Of a stretch of 64,000 nt of DNA, positions 16,558 through 25,656 are shown in pieces. The notes under the pieces are model-generated. The model did no database searches. It was not told where the DNA came from and worked only from the letters and a program-made list of their open reading frames with translations. Each line of letters opens with the position of its first letter. Positions within the stretch are counted from its first letter, which is position 1. Both the position numbers and the translations under genes were made by a program. Source of the DNA: an uncultured Collinsella sp. (GTDB lineage: Bacteria > Actinomycetota > Coriobacteriia > Coriobacteriales > Coriobacteriaceae); the NCBI GenBank assembly GCA_902470365.1, contig CABRFZ010000005.1, positions 1 to 64,000 of the forward strand, in the 5' to 3' direction.

Positions 16558-17736
16558 TTACTTGCCGTTGACGATGCGCTCGACGTCGGAAGCGATCATG
16601 AACTCCTCGTCCGTGGGAATGACGAAAATCTTGACCTTGGAATCCTTGGCAGACAGGCACCAAGCGCCGTCACCACGCAGGGCGTTGCGCGCATGATCCA
16701 TCTTGACGCCCATAAAGGCCAGACGGTCGGCAACGCCGGCGCGAACAGCCGGAGCGTGCTCGCCGATGCCGGCGGTAAAGACCAGGGTGTCCATGCCGCA
16801 CATGGAAGTGGCCATCTCGGCAGCCTTGGCGGCAATCTTGTAGACGAACATATCGAAGGCGAGCTGAGCCTCGGGGTCACCGGCAGCGGCGAGCTCCTCG
16901 ACGTTGCGGCAGTCGTTGGTCTTGCCGCCGGTCACAGCCAAAAGGCCGGACTTCTTGTTCATCATCTCATCGACCTCGTCGAAGGTGTAGCCGCCTTCGC
17001 GCTGCAGGTAGCACACGGTAGCCGGGTCGATGGAGCCGCAGCGGGTGCCCATCATGACGCCGTCGAGCGGGGTGAGGCCCATGGTGGTGTCCATGCACTT
17101 GCCGTCCTCGATGGCGCACAGGGAAGCGCCGGAGCCGATATGGCACACGACGACCTTGCGAGCCTCGCCGTTGGTCATCTCGGCGACCTTCTTGGAGATG
17201 TAACGGTAGCTGGTGCCGTGGGCGCCGTACTTACGGATGTGCAGCTTGTCGCAGACGTCCTTGGGCAGGGCGTAAGTCTTGGCGACCTCGGGCATGTTGA
17301 AGTGGAAAGCGGTGTCGTAGACCGTGACGTTGGGCAGGTCGGGATACTGCTCCAGGCAGTACTCGATAACGTTGGCCTCGGGGTTGTTGTGCAGCGGGGC
17401 GAGCGGAGCGACCTCGCGGATCTTGGCGAGGACGTCCTCGTCGACGAGGGAGGAATCGCCGAAGTACCAACCGCCCTGAACGATACGGTGGCCGATGCCC
17501 TCGATCTTGACGCCGTTGGCCTCGAGGTCCTTCAGGACGACCTCGATGGCGACCTTGTGGTCGGGGAACTCGATGTTCTCGGTCACCTTCTTGGAACCGT
17601 TGGCAGCGTGGGTGAAGGTACCGCCGGTAAAGCAGACGCGCTCGCAGGAGCCCTTTGCGGACACCTTATGGGACTTGGTGTCGATGACCTGATACTTAAG
17701 GGTCGAAGATCCCGCGTTGACGACCAGAACGTTCAT
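16558..17736 (-). CDS. Acetate kinase paralogue 2 with altered motifs
   Basis: A 392-residue acetate/propionate kinase homologue, clearly paralogous to the gene downstream. The core NAGSSTLKYQ and DTTMGLTPLDGVMMGTRCG motifs are intact. Three conserved motifs differ from the usual form: HGTSH is HGTSY (Tyr177), CHLGNG is CHIGSG (Ser202), and GIGEN is GIGEH. These line the nucleotide and phosphate site in known acetate kinases, so a changed phosphoryl donor or acyl substrate is possible; it may also simply be a less active acetate kinase. GTAGGGAG precedes the start. Confidence 0.9.
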   Translation of the reverse strand: MNVLVVNAGSSTLKYQVIDTKSHKVSAKGSCERVCFTGGTFTHAANGSKKVTENIEFPDHKVAIEVVLKDLEANGVKIEGIGHRIVQGGWYFGDSSLVDEDVLAKIREVAPLAPLHNNPEANVIEYCLEQYPDLPNVTVYDTAFHFNMPEVAKTYALPKDVCDKLHIRKYGAHGTSYRYISKKVAEMTNGEARKVVVCHIGSGASLCAIEDGKCMDTTMGLTPLDGVMMGTRCGSIDPATVCYLQREGGYTFDEVDEMMNKKSGLLAVTGGKTNDCRNVEELAAAGDPEAQLAFDMFVYKIAAKAAEMATSMCGMDTLVFTAGIGEHAPAVRAGVADRLAFMGVKMDHARNALRGDGAWCLSAKDSKVKIFVIPTDEEFMIASDVERIVNGK

Positions 17737-17789
17737 GTGTCTCCCTACTAACAGGCGGTGTGGCGCCGCCAGGTTACATACGCTTCAAT

Positions 17790-17823
17790 AATAAACCCAA
17801 ACGCCCTCGCGCTCGGGTTTATT
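17790..17823 (-). terminator. Terminator after the MFS gene
   Basis: AATAAACCC pairs with GGGTTTATT around a 16-base loop, 34 bases past the MFS stop and before the ackA paralogue start. Confidence 0.7.
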
Positions 17824-17856
17824 GCGTTGATATATAAGTTATCGGTGCCTAAATAC

Positions 17857-19017
17857 TCATGGCCTTTGACTTGTAAGACGAAATAGCGCGGGGATATACA
17901 CCAGGGAAGAAATCCCGAGCGCAACAAGCAATACGACTCGAATGCCCGCGATGCTGCTCAACGCAGCATTGAACAGATAGAAAAGGATGGCACCCACCGC
18001 CACCATCTGGCTTTGGACCGAAATCAGTGAACAGCGCATCGAAGAATCGACAGCATTTTGAAAAATTGAGTATTTAATTGGAGCAAATAACGAGTACGCG
18101 ACCGTCTGCAGTACATAGAACACGGGCAGCAAATAGACCGGAGTAAAGGGAATCAAAAACAGAGCAGCCAGGGAAAGGCGCACGATGCCGCAAATACGCG
18201 CAAAAGGGCCCTTGTCGACATGAGCAATCACACTGGGCACAATAAGCCCCATGGAGGCCGAAGCAAGAAGCTGGACCGCAATGATCACACCCGAAGCGAC
18301 GGCATTCATTCCGCGACCCGCAAGCAACAGTGAGAAAAAGTCTTCCAGGGCGACAAAAGCAAATGCCTGAGAGCAGTCCATGATGAACGCTGAACGAAGA
18401 ATGCCGTTACGCGCAATAGCGGCACCGATCATCTTCGGGCTAATTCCACGCTTAGGTGTCGCTGTAGTGTCCCCTCTTCGCATCTCAGGAATGCAGACAA
18501 CGACAACCAACGTCAACACCATTGCGATGATATCTGCCAAAAGACCAATGAGATACGCGCCAGCGGACGAAATGAAACCGCCCACACAAGCGGAGAGGGC
18601 ATAAGAGGCATAGAAAACAAATCGCTCAACGACATTAAGCCTTACGAGCTGGTCCAGAGAGACGCTGTCAATGTAAATCGCTTCGATGGACCCGCTCATA
18701 CATGCAGCGGCAAAACCTTTGAGAGCAAACGCGCCGATTAAAAGCAGAGGAGAACGGACGAGAAGCAGGGCGGCGTAGTATCCAAGCATCCCCACGACGC
18801 CAACGAGACCACTTGTCTTTCGTCCAAACCTATCGGCAATATAGCCAGTGGGAACTTCAAGGATGAACTTGCTCACTTGAAATGCAATCATCATGCTAGA
18901 AATCGCCACCATCGAGAATCCGACGAATTCAAGGTAAACCGTCAGAAAATACAAAATGGTGCTGAAGTTCGACAGAAAAACAAACGTCATATAAAGCAAA
19001 ACCGTACGGTTTTTCAT
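17857..19017 (-). CDS. MFS transporter
   Basis: A 386-residue inner-membrane major facilitator protein with about 12 hydrophobic segments. The loop 2-3 signature appears as ADRFGRKTSG. The start at 19017 is preceded by GGAGGGCGGAGC; longer versions would begin with TTG. It follows a LysR regulator gene on the same strand, separated by 119 bases and two hairpins. The substrate is unknown; drug or metabolite efflux is the common role of this subfamily. Base composition is less GC-rich than the neighbours, which may point to transfer. Confidence 0.85.
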   Translation of the reverse strand: MKNRTVLLYMTFVFLSNFSTILYFLTVYLEFVGFSMVAISSMMIAFQVSKFILEVPTGYIADRFGRKTSGLVGVVGMLGYYAALLLVRSPLLLIGAFALKGFAAACMSGSIEAIYIDSVSLDQLVRLNVVERFVFYASYALSACVGGFISSAGAYLIGLLADIIAMVLTLVVVVCIPEMRRGDTTATPKRGISPKMIGAAIARNGILRSAFIMDCSQAFAFVALEDFFSLLLAGRGMNAVASGVIIAVQLLASASMGLIVPSVIAHVDKGPFARICGIVRLSLAALFLIPFTPVYLLPVFYVLQTVAYSLFAPIKYSIFQNAVDSSMRCSLISVQSQMVAVGAILFYLFNAALSSIAGIRVVLLVALGISSLVYIPALFRLTSQRP

Positions 19018-19097
19018 GCTCCGCCCTCCAAGAGTCAACAATCTAAATCGGAATCTTGGAAAAGCATGAGGGCAGAGCCGTCAGTCATGTGTTACAA

Positions 19098-19138
19098 GGC
19101 GTCAACATTCACTTGACGCCACGAGGCCAAATGGCCTC
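19098..19138 (-). terminator. Two small hairpins after the LysR gene
   Basis: GAGGCC-AAAT-GGCCTC (19123-19138) overlaps the LysR stop, and GGCGTCAA/TTGACGCC (19098-19120) follows. There is no T run, so these may limit read-through into the MFS gene without being strong terminators. Confidence 0.45.
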
Positions 19139-20027
19139 ACGAAGCAAGGTGACGCAATAGGTGAAGAAATACCGTCTGGTGTCGATCGGTCCAGGCATTT
19201 TGTCGATAGCAAAAGTAGATGGGCAAGGCTACGTCATGCGAGCCTTCAATGGAACACTCGCTCACTTCCAGTCCATCTGATGCGAGAGAAGAGCCAGAAA
19301 AGCTCAATATCAATCCTCCGGCTTGAAGAAACTCAGTCTGCGCCCTGTTTCCGTATTCGACATCGCGAAAGCGGAAATTAACCAGCTGGGCTTCGGGGCA
19401 TTGATTGATTGCATTGAGACAGGGTGACAAATTAATTGGAACAGCGAGCCTGCCGCCTAGTAACTCACGAACGGTCATAGCATCCACAGATTGATGACCC
19501 GCTGGGCACGAAAGAACCTTGAGCTCCTTTTCACCCAAGTATTTCGAAGAAAGGACACTGTCCCTTGGTTCCTCAAATGAGATGGCCGCATCCGAAATGC
19601 CAAGCACAAGTGATTCAAAGCATGTGGCCGTTGGCTGATGCCAAACATCAAGGTGAATCTGAGGGTGCGAGCTTTCAAACGAGTCGTACCAGTTTTCGGA
19701 AAAAAGACGCCCCCGCCCGTGAAGACAGGGGGCGTAAAGACGAAAGTGACCGTCGGGCGAAACGCCGCCGTTCCCCGATTGGGTGTACTTTTTGAGATCG
19801 TCGACTTGTGCCAGGATCACGCGTGCACGACGCGCAAATTCTCTGCCCGCCGGAGACAAAACAGCCTCCCCCGCCGATCGGTCGAGCAAAACAATCTGAT
19901 ACTCAGATTCCAACTTTTTTATTGCCGACGAAACGGCCTGCGGACTCACGTGAACGGCGCGAGCCGCTTTGCGCACGCCGCCATAGTTCGCTACAGCTTG
20001 AAGGTATTCGAGTTGAGAAAGCTGCAT
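19137..20027 (-). CDS. LysR family transcriptional regulator
   Basis: A 296-residue regulator with an N-terminal winged helix-turn-helix (LEYLQAVANYGGVRKAARAVHVSPQAVSSAIKKLE in shortened form: residues 7 to 41) and a C-terminal periplasmic-binding-like effector domain. The order on the minus strand is HIT, LysR, MFS, so it may regulate the transporter downstream. Like the MFS gene it is less GC-rich than its surroundings, and the two could have been acquired together. The effector is unknown. Confidence 0.88.
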   Translation of the reverse strand: MQLSQLEYLQAVANYGGVRKAARAVHVSPQAVSSAIKKLESEYQIVLLDRSAGEAVLSPAGREFARRARVILAQVDDLKKYTQSGNGGVSPDGHFRLYAPCLHGRGRLFSENWYDSFESSHPQIHLDVWHQPTATCFESLVLGISDAAISFEEPRDSVLSSKYLGEKELKVLSCPAGHQSVDAMTVRELLGGRLAVPINLSPCLNAINQCPEAQLVNFRFRDVEYGNRAQTEFLQAGGLILSFSGSSLASDGLEVSECSIEGSHDVALPIYFCYRQNAWTDRHQTVFLHLLRHLAS

Positions 20028-20068
20028 AGATTACTCCAAAGGCAGCCAAGTCGACGGGCCGTGCGTCC

Positions 20069-20404
20069 TCAGATGAGGTTCTCGCCCAGGTTCTTGCCGC
20101 CGAGAACGTGCATGTGGAAGTGCATGACGGTCTGGCCGGCGTTGACGCCCTTGTTGGAGATGACGCGGAAACCGTCCTCCAAGCCCTTGGCCTTAGCGAC
20201 CTCCTGGATGGCGTGAGCCATGGCGCCCATGGTCTCGGCCGGCACGTTATCGGCGATATCGCTGTAGTGCTTCTTGGGGATCACGAGCGTGTGGACCGGC
20301 GCCTGGGGATTGAGGTCGTCGAAGGCGATGACTTGGTTGTCCTCGTAAACGACGGTCGAGGGGATCTCGTGGTTGGCAATTTTGCAGAAGATGCAATCAC
20401 ACAT
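20069..20404 (-). CDS. HIT family protein (Hint-like)
   Basis: A 111-residue histidine-triad nucleotide hydrolase, probably a purine nucleoside phosphoramidase. It begins CDCIFCKIANHEIPS, with the metal-binding Cys pair, and ends with the triad HFHMHVLGG. Full family length. It lies downstream of xseA-xseB on the same strand with a 49-base gap. Confidence 0.95.
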   Translation of the reverse strand: MCDCIFCKIANHEIPSTVVYEDNQVIAFDDLNPQAPVHTLVIPKKHYSDIADNVPAETMGAMAHAIQEVAKAKGLEDGFRVISNKGVNAGQTVMHFHMHVLGGKNLGENLI

Positions 20405-20453
20405 GGTTGGTTCCTTTCTCGCAGACCAAGGTAATTATATTTGGTCGGGATGG

Positions 20454-20720
20454 CTAGAACGAGAGGTTGTCGTCCGTGTTGGCAGCTTCGCCGTCGGCGA
20501 GCACGTCGTTGCCGTCGACGTCCTTAAGGAGTACCGAGACCTTCTGCTCGGCATCGGAGAGACGGGTGCGCAGGCTCTTGAGGAGCTCGACGCCGCGGGT
20601 ATAGCTCTCGAGCGACTCCTCAAGCTCCATATCGCCCGACTCCAAGCTGCGGATGATGAGTTCCAGCTCCTGCGAGGCCTGCTTGTACGTAAGCTGCTCG
20701 ACCGGGGTCTTCTCTGCCAT
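20454..20720 (-). CDS. xseB: Exodeoxyribonuclease VII small subunit
   Basis: An 88-residue helical subunit that binds the large subunit XseA; together they degrade single-stranded DNA from both ends into acid-soluble oligonucleotides. The family pattern LTYKQASQELELIIRSLESG and ELEESLESYTRGVELLK is clear. GGAAAGGAAACAG precedes the start. It follows xseA by 42 bases. The C-terminal 20 residues are acidic and poorly conserved. Confidence 0.95.
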   Translation of the reverse strand: MAEKTPVEQLTYKQASQELELIIRSLESGDMELEESLESYTRGVELLKSLRTRLSDAEQKVSVLLKDVDGNDVLADGEAANTDDNLSF

Positions 20721-20762
20721 ATCTGTTTCCTTTCCTAAAGGTTTATCGCTATGAAACGCGGC

Positions 20763-22214
20763 CTACTCGACCGTATCGACCGTTGCAGCCACGTTGCCGT
20801 CTGCCATGCGCACGCGGATGGCGTCGCCGGGCTTAAAGGTCTTGGCGCTCGTGGCCACACCATCATCGCTGTACGCGATGGAATAGCCGCGAGCAAGCAC
20901 CTTGAGCGGTGACAGGGCATCGAGTGAGGCTGCCGCACGGCCCAGGTCGGACGCGGGCTTGTTGAGCATCGTGCGCCCCTGATGCTCCAGGCGGGAACTC
21001 GCAAGCGTGAGCGCATGGCGCTTGCCATCGAGCCCCGAGGTGCTTGCGATCAAGCGCTCGGGCAGACGCTCGAAGTTGGAACGGAAGGCCCCGACCGAAC
21101 GCGTTATGGCGCCGGACAGACGATCGGCCGTCAAGGCAAGCTCAGACTCGCGACGCTCGACCATAAACGTTGGATCGTTGAGGCACGGGCGGCACGCAGC
21201 CGCATCGAGCGCATCGCCCAAGCGAGCCGTATAGGTATTCCAGGCACGGCGACCGCGCTGATCAAGCATCTCCAGGTCGACCTGGGCCGACCCAATCATC
21301 GATGCCATCGCGGCACCCAGACGCTGATAGCGCGCCTCGAGCACATCGGCCAACTCCGTCATAGCCGGCGCCACCGATTCGGCCGCCGCCGTGGGCGTGG
21401 AGGCGCGACGGTCGCTCACCATGTCGCAAATCGAGGTATCGGGCTCATGGCCAATGCCGGTCACCACGGGCACGGGACAAGCCGCCACCGCGCGGACAAG
21501 CTCCTCGTCATTAAAGGTCATGAGGTCCTCGAAGGAGCCGCCGCCGCGCACCAGCAAAATGCAATCCGGCGCCGGCGTAATGGCAGCGGCGCGGCGCAAG
21601 CCTTCAATAAGCTCTGCCGGCGCACCCTCGCCCTGGACCTTTGCGCCCACGCAGACGAGCTCGACGAGCGGGTTGCGTCGGCGCAGCGTACGCTTGACGT
21701 CGTCGATTACCGCACCGGAAAGCGAGGTGACGACCGCCACGCGTGAGCAAAACACTGGGATGCGACGTTTGCGCGCTTCGTCCATCAGGCCCTCGCGGCG
21801 GAGCTTTTCGGCCAGTTGCGCTACTTGTTGACGCAGCAGACCCTCCCCCGCCAGCGAAAACGAGCGAGCGACAAAGCTCATGCGGCCCGTAGCCTTATAG
21901 AGATTGAAGCTGCCCTTAAAGCTCACCTGCATACCGTCGCGCAGATCGAACGTGCGCTTGAGATAGGCACCCTTCCAAATGATGCAGTCAACGGCGGCCG
22001 AATCGTCCTTGATCTGGAAATAGCAGTGGCCGCTTCGGGCGTTAGGACCACGAAAACCCGTGACCTCGCCCAAGACGCTCAGCTGCGGAATGGCATCGAG
22101 CGCACCGGCGGCGATCTCCACCGCCTGGCTCACGCTGAGCTCCTTGCGCTCTTGCTCGTCCGAACCGTCGAACTCGGCGGAAACGGCATTACCGGTTAGG
22201 TTCCAGCCTGCCAC
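20763..22214 (-). CDS. xseA: Exodeoxyribonuclease VII large subunit
   Basis: A 483-residue catalytic subunit of exonuclease VII. It has an N-terminal OB-fold (about residues 27-120), the catalytic domain with RGGGSFEDLMTFNDE and GIGHEPDTSICD followed by RASTPTAAAE, a long helical region and a small C-terminal domain ending GDAIRVRMADG. The start is GTG at 22214 with AAAGGAGG four bases upstream. A GC-rich hairpin (22284-22313) separates it from the metallopeptidase gene before it. Confidence 0.96.
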   Translation of the reverse strand: MAGWNLTGNAVSAEFDGSDEQERKELSVSQAVEIAAGALDAIPQLSVLGEVTGFRGPNARSGHCYFQIKDDSAAVDCIIWKGAYLKRTFDLRDGMQVSFKGSFNLYKATGRMSFVARSFSLAGEGLLRQQVAQLAEKLRREGLMDEARKRRIPVFCSRVAVVTSLSGAVIDDVKRTLRRRNPLVELVCVGAKVQGEGAPAELIEGLRRAAAITPAPDCILLVRGGGSFEDLMTFNDEELVRAVAACPVPVVTGIGHEPDTSICDMVSDRRASTPTAAAESVAPAMTELADVLEARYQRLGAAMASMIGSAQVDLEMLDQRGRRAWNTYTARLGDALDAAACRPCLNDPTFMVERRESELALTADRLSGAITRSVGAFRSNFERLPERLIASTSGLDGKRHALTLASSRLEHQGRTMLNKPASDLGRAAASLDALSPLKVLARGYSIAYSDDGVATSAKTFKPGDAIRVRMADGNVAATVDTVE

Positions 22215-22283
22215 GCAGCCTCCTTTCGTTATCGAGCACAGAGGCTCCGGCCCCGTGCGAAATTAAGTCCAACACATAGTACA

Positions 22284-22313
22284 GCGCCGCGAGGACACGA
22301 ATCCCCGCGGCGC
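22284..22313 (-). terminator. Hairpin between the metallopeptidase gene and xseA
   Basis: GCGCCGCG pairs with CGCGGCGC around a 14-base loop, 17 bases past the metallopeptidase stop. No T run on the minus strand is obvious. Confidence 0.5.
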
Positions 22314-22329
22314 CTGCCTGTCCCATTTG

Positions 22330-23034
22330 TTATCGGTTGGAGTTTCTGTTGTAGCGAGCCATAAGGTAGAGCAACTGAATGATCGAAGTGAGCGCTGCAG
22401 CCACATAGGTAAGCGCGGCTGCCGTCAGTACCTTCTTGGCGCCGTTGACCTGCTTGGAGCTCATGCCCGACTGCTCGATGTACGCCACAGCACGTCGGCT
22501 GGCGTCAATCTCGACAGGCAACGTAACGAGTTGGAACAGCACACTAAACGAGAAGAAGATCAACGCGAGGGTCGTGAGCCCGGCAATGTTCATAAACAGG
22601 CCCAAGAGTAACACGATGGTCCAGGTGTTCTGGGTAAAGTTGACGACCGGCACGAGGGCGGTACGCACTTTCATCATGGCATAGCCGCTTTGACGCTGGG
22701 CGGCATGGCCCGCCTCGTGGCAGGCGACGGCAACGCTTGCGACCGAACCGCCCGAACGGTTGACATCCGACAGATACAGGTTGTTGTCCTGCGGGTTGTA
22801 ATGGTCGGTGAGCTCGCCAGCGACACCCTTGATACCCACGGCGCTACAACCGTTGGCATCGAGCATGCGGCGAGCGACTGTGGCACCCGTATCGCCGTCC
22901 GAGCGAACCTTGGACCAGGTTTTGTACGTCGAGTTGATATAGTTCTGTGCGGCAAGGCCAAGCACCGTGCAGACAAGAACAACCAGCAGGTACAGCGGGT
23001 CGATGCCAAAGCCGTATCCATAGTAATAAGGCAT
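22330..23034 (-). CDS. Membrane zinc metallopeptidase, YugP-like
   Basis: A 234-residue neutral zinc metallopeptidase. One N-terminal hydrophobic segment (about residues 13-30), then the catalytic HEAGH at residues 106-110, then further hydrophobic segments near 125-165 and at the C-terminus. The Tyr/Gly-rich start MPYYYGYGFGIDP is typical of this family. The active site probably faces the cytosol or membrane interface. Natural substrates are not known. Confidence 0.9.
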   Translation of the reverse strand: MPYYYGYGFGIDPLYLLVVLVCTVLGLAAQNYINSTYKTWSKVRSDGDTGATVARRMLDANGCSAVGIKGVAGELTDHYNPQDNNLYLSDVNRSGGSVASVAVACHEAGHAAQRQSGYAMMKVRTALVPVVNFTQNTWTIVLLLGLFMNIAGLTTLALIFFSFSVLFQLVTLPVEIDASRRAVAYIEQSGMSSKQVNGAKKVLTAAALTYVAAALTSIIQLLYLMARYNRNSNR

Positions 23035-23098
23035 GCGAATTCCTCCGAGTCGAGTTACACGTTGGAGGCATTTTACCCACTCAACCGGCTAGGCTTCC

Positions 23099-24232
23099 CT
23101 ACAGGAGCTCGATTTTGCCGTCCTTCACCGTCAACCCCATATTGCCGGAAAGCAGATCGTCCAGGCGCGAGCCCACAAGCTCAAAGCGCCAACCTTCGCG
23201 CAGGCGGCTCTGCTCGGGATGCTCAATGTAGTCGGCCAGGTCATCGCGCGAGGCAATGACCGAGGTCGCAACGCCTGAGCGCTCGGCAACCAGGCGGATA
23301 AGCGCATACATAAGGTCCGTCACGCTCTCCAGCTCCGGCGAAATCTGACGATGTCCGCGCACCAAGAGCGGCAGGCGATCGTGCGGACAGCTCGCACCGC
23401 GCTTGATGGCCATGAGCGCACCGTCCACGTCGCGCTCCCCCAATTGATCGGTACCGCGAATGCTACGGAACTCCTCAACGCGCACGGGATTGCGCTTAAC
23501 GAGCGCTAGCAGCGTGTCGTCGGACATGACCCACTTGCGTGGGATGTTGCGCCGCTCGGCGCGGTCCTCACGCCAGGCGGCGAGCTCGCGCGCGATACCC
23601 AGCTGATGACGGCTGCACGAATTGATGCGCTTGACCTTGCGGAACGCCTCGTGGCGATCGGCGCGATAGTGCGACTCGTCAGCCAGCGGGCGCAGCTCGT
23701 CGAGCACCCAGTCCACACGGCCCAGCTCGCGCAGGCGGCTCATCATCTCGGTATAGGCGACGATCAGGTACTTGACGTCATCGATCGCATACTCAATCTG
23801 CTTATCGGTCAGCGGGCGGCGCGACCAGTCGGTCAGTGACTCGGTCTTGGGCAGCGATACGCCGCAGAACGTCTGAACAAGCGCGCCATACGAAATCTGC
23901 TGGCGCTCGCCCAAAAAGGCGGCGGCGACCTGCGTATCGAAAATCGGTCGTGGCAGCACGCCCACGGTATGGAGCATGACCTCCATATCCTGCGAGCACG
24001 CGTGGAAGACCTTGGTCACGCTCTCGTCGGCCATAAGCTCGGCCAGCGGCGATAGGTCGTCGATTACCAGGGGATCGACCGCGACGCTCTCAGCAGGGGT
24101 GGCAATCTGAACCAAACATAGACGCGGATGGAACGTGCGCTCGCGCAAAAACTCGGTATCGACGGCAATCGCGTCGAACTCACGGGCGCGCTGGCAAAAG
24201 TCGAGTAGAGCCTGATGTGTGGAAATGTACAT
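23099..24232 (-). CDS. rnd: Ribonuclease D
   Basis: A 377-residue 3'-5' exoribonuclease used in tRNA and RNA 3' maturation. The DEDD exonuclease domain shows AVDTEFLRERTFHPRLCL, KVFHACSQDMEVM, and AIDDVKYL; an HRDC domain follows (IPRKWVMSDDTLLALVKRNP). The start at 24232 was chosen because the family begins there; the ribosome site is weak, and a start at 24268 is open. It diverges from the lipid kinase gene with about 100 bases between. Confidence 0.92.
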   Translation of the reverse strand: MYISTHQALLDFCQRAREFDAIAVDTEFLRERTFHPRLCLVQIATPAESVAVDPLVIDDLSPLAELMADESVTKVFHACSQDMEVMLHTVGVLPRPIFDTQVAAAFLGERQQISYGALVQTFCGVSLPKTESLTDWSRRPLTDKQIEYAIDDVKYLIVAYTEMMSRLRELGRVDWVLDELRPLADESHYRADRHEAFRKVKRINSCSRHQLGIARELAAWREDRAERRNIPRKWVMSDDTLLALVKRNPVRVEEFRSIRGTDQLGERDVDGALMAIKRGASCPHDRLPLLVRGHRQISPELESVTDLMYALIRLVAERSGVATSVIASRDDLADYIEHPEQSRLREGWRFELVGSRLDDLLSGNMGLTVKDGKIELL

Positions 24233-24330
24233 ATCAACCCATCGAATAAGGTTAGGCCCGAAAAACACGGGTAGGATATCGGCATTGCCTTACAACTATA
24301 CTCGGTTAGTCACAGAACGGGAACGTAAGT

Positions 24331-25248
24331 ATGCGCTGCCTTATCATCCACAACCCGGCATCGGGCCCCAGCTCAGATGAAATCTTCGCATTCACGCACG
24401 CCCTTGCACAGGGCGGCGACGAGGTCGTGATGCGCTTTATCGGCGATGGCATGGAACCCGAGGACGCCGTGGCAGACGTGCGCGAGTTTGACCGCGTGGT
24501 CGTTTCGGGCGGCGACGGCACTGTCTCCAACGTGCTCGACCAGATGCGCGGATGCGGTGTCCCCACGCTCGTCTTCCCCTCCGGTACGGCCTGCCTGTTC
24601 TTCAACAACATCGGCAATGCCCCCGAGGCGGCGGCGCTCGCCAAGGCCTGCCGTGCCGGTCGCACGGTCAAAGTCGACATGGGCGAGCTCTTTTGGCTCG
24701 ACGAGAACGGCAACGAGAAGCGCCACGGCTTCATCATCATCGCCGGCTCGGGCTTCGACGCCGAGATCATGATGAAGGCCGCCCCCACCAAAAACGACAT
24801 CGGCGAGATCGCTTACTTCCTCTCCGCGCTCGCCACGCCCAATCCCACGGTGGCGCACTTTACGATTGAGCATGACGGCATTGTCGAGGAGCTCGACGGC
24901 ATCTGCTGCATGGCCGGCAACACCTCGGTCATCCAAAACGACATCAACCTGTTCCCCGACTGCCGTATGAACGATGGCATGGTCGACATTGCGGTCATCG
25001 AACCCGTAAAAACTGTGCAGCTTCTACCGACTGTGATCACCGCCGCACTCGACCCCGCCGGCAAGGTACTCGGCCGCCCGCAGTTCAAGATCATCCAGAC
25101 CAAGGAAGCCAAGATCACCTGCACCCCGTCGCTGGGCATGCAGTTCGATGGCGAGATTATCTCCAGCAATTCGGGCGTCTTTGGAGCCCGCGCGCTTCCG
25201 CAATGCCTCGACCTCATCGTCGACGAATTCTCCCCGCTCGGAAAATAG
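24331..25248 (+). CDS. Diacylglycerol/lipid kinase family protein
   Basis: A 305-residue protein of the DgkB/YegS family, which phosphorylates diacylglycerol or related lipids at the membrane. It has the N-terminal IIHNPASG, the ATP-site VVSGGDGTVSNVLDQM with GGDGT, and PSGTACLFF in place of the usual GTxNDF. The C-terminal domain (AGSGFDAEIMMKA and beyond) is complete. It is followed after nine bases by a 30-residue membrane peptide gene. Confidence 0.9.
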   Translation: MRCLIIHNPASGPSSDEIFAFTHALAQGGDEVVMRFIGDGMEPEDAVADVREFDRVVVSGGDGTVSNVLDQMRGCGVPTLVFPSGTACLFFNNIGNAPEAAALAKACRAGRTVKVDMGELFWLDENGNEKRHGFIIIAGSGFDAEIMMKAAPTKNDIGEIAYFLSALATPNPTVAHFTIEHDGIVEELDGICCMAGNTSVIQNDINLFPDCRMNDGMVDIAVIEPVKTVQLLPTVITAALDPAGKVLGRPQFKIIQTKEAKITCTPSLGMQFDGEIISSNSGVFGARALPQCLDLIVDEFSPLGK

Positions 25249-25257
25249 GAGGACCCT

Positions 25258-25350
25258 ATGAACGACAATCCCCTGCTCGGCTTTATCATCATCGTTTTGG
25301 CCATGCTCGTCGGCTATGCGATCAACGTGATCCACCGCCGGAAGAAGTAA
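25258..25350 (+). CDS. Small single-pass membrane protein (30 aa)
   Basis: ATG at 25258 is preceded by a near-perfect AGGAGGACCCT. The 30-residue product has a hydrophobic core (LLGFIIIVLAMLVGYAI) and a basic end (HRRKK), the layout of a tiny membrane protein with its C-terminus inside. It directly follows the lipid kinase gene and precedes a strong terminator, so it is probably the second gene of that operon. Its function is unknown. Confidence 0.75.
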   Translation: MNDNPLLGFIIIVLAMLVGYAINVIHRRKK

Positions 25351-25385
25351 TTCCACATTGGTATGATATTCATCCAATTATCGTC

Positions 25386-25430
25386 TCCCCTGCTGTTTAT
25401 GCATTTGCCAAACAGCGGGGGATTTTCTTT
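25386..25430 (+). terminator. Terminator after the lipid kinase operon
   Basis: TCCCCTGCTGTTT pairs with AAACAGCGGGGGA with one mismatch, followed by TTTTCTTT. Confidence 0.9.
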
Positions 25431-25482
25431 GCGCCCCGTGCAAGGCGCTTTATTCAGGTAATGTAATTGCAGGACGTCTTTA

Positions 25483-25511
25483 TTAAAGTAAAGCTACAAA
25501 CCGAGTATAAT
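25483..25511 (+). promoter_or_regulatory. Promoter of the C69 dipeptidase gene
   Basis: TATAAT at 25506-25511 with TTAAAG 17 bases upstream (25483-25488). The expected transcript has a 5' leader of about 140 bases. Confidence 0.55.
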
Positions 25512-25615
25512 TAACCACTCATCGCATATTTCATTACGCTTATCGAGTAAGTTTCTTTCATAGATGAATATTGTTTCCAGTTCGTTACGCTAATGGGGTG
25601 TCTTTATTGGCTGAA

Positions 25616-25641
25616 GCCCTCTGGCAACGGAGGGCTTTCGC
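25616..25641 (+). promoter_or_regulatory. Leader hairpin of the C69 dipeptidase gene
   Basis: AAGCCCTC pairs with GAGGGCTT around TGGCAACG, just before the ribosome site GGGAGGG. It may stabilise the message or act in regulation; no known riboswitch class was recognised in the leader. Confidence 0.5.
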
Positions 25642-25656
25642 ACGCTGGGAGGGAAA

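Noticed and set aside
15200..17751. Long plus-strand frames opposite both acetate kinase genes
   Set aside because: Val/Gly/Asp-rich translations without domains, mirror images of strongly coding minus-strand genes.
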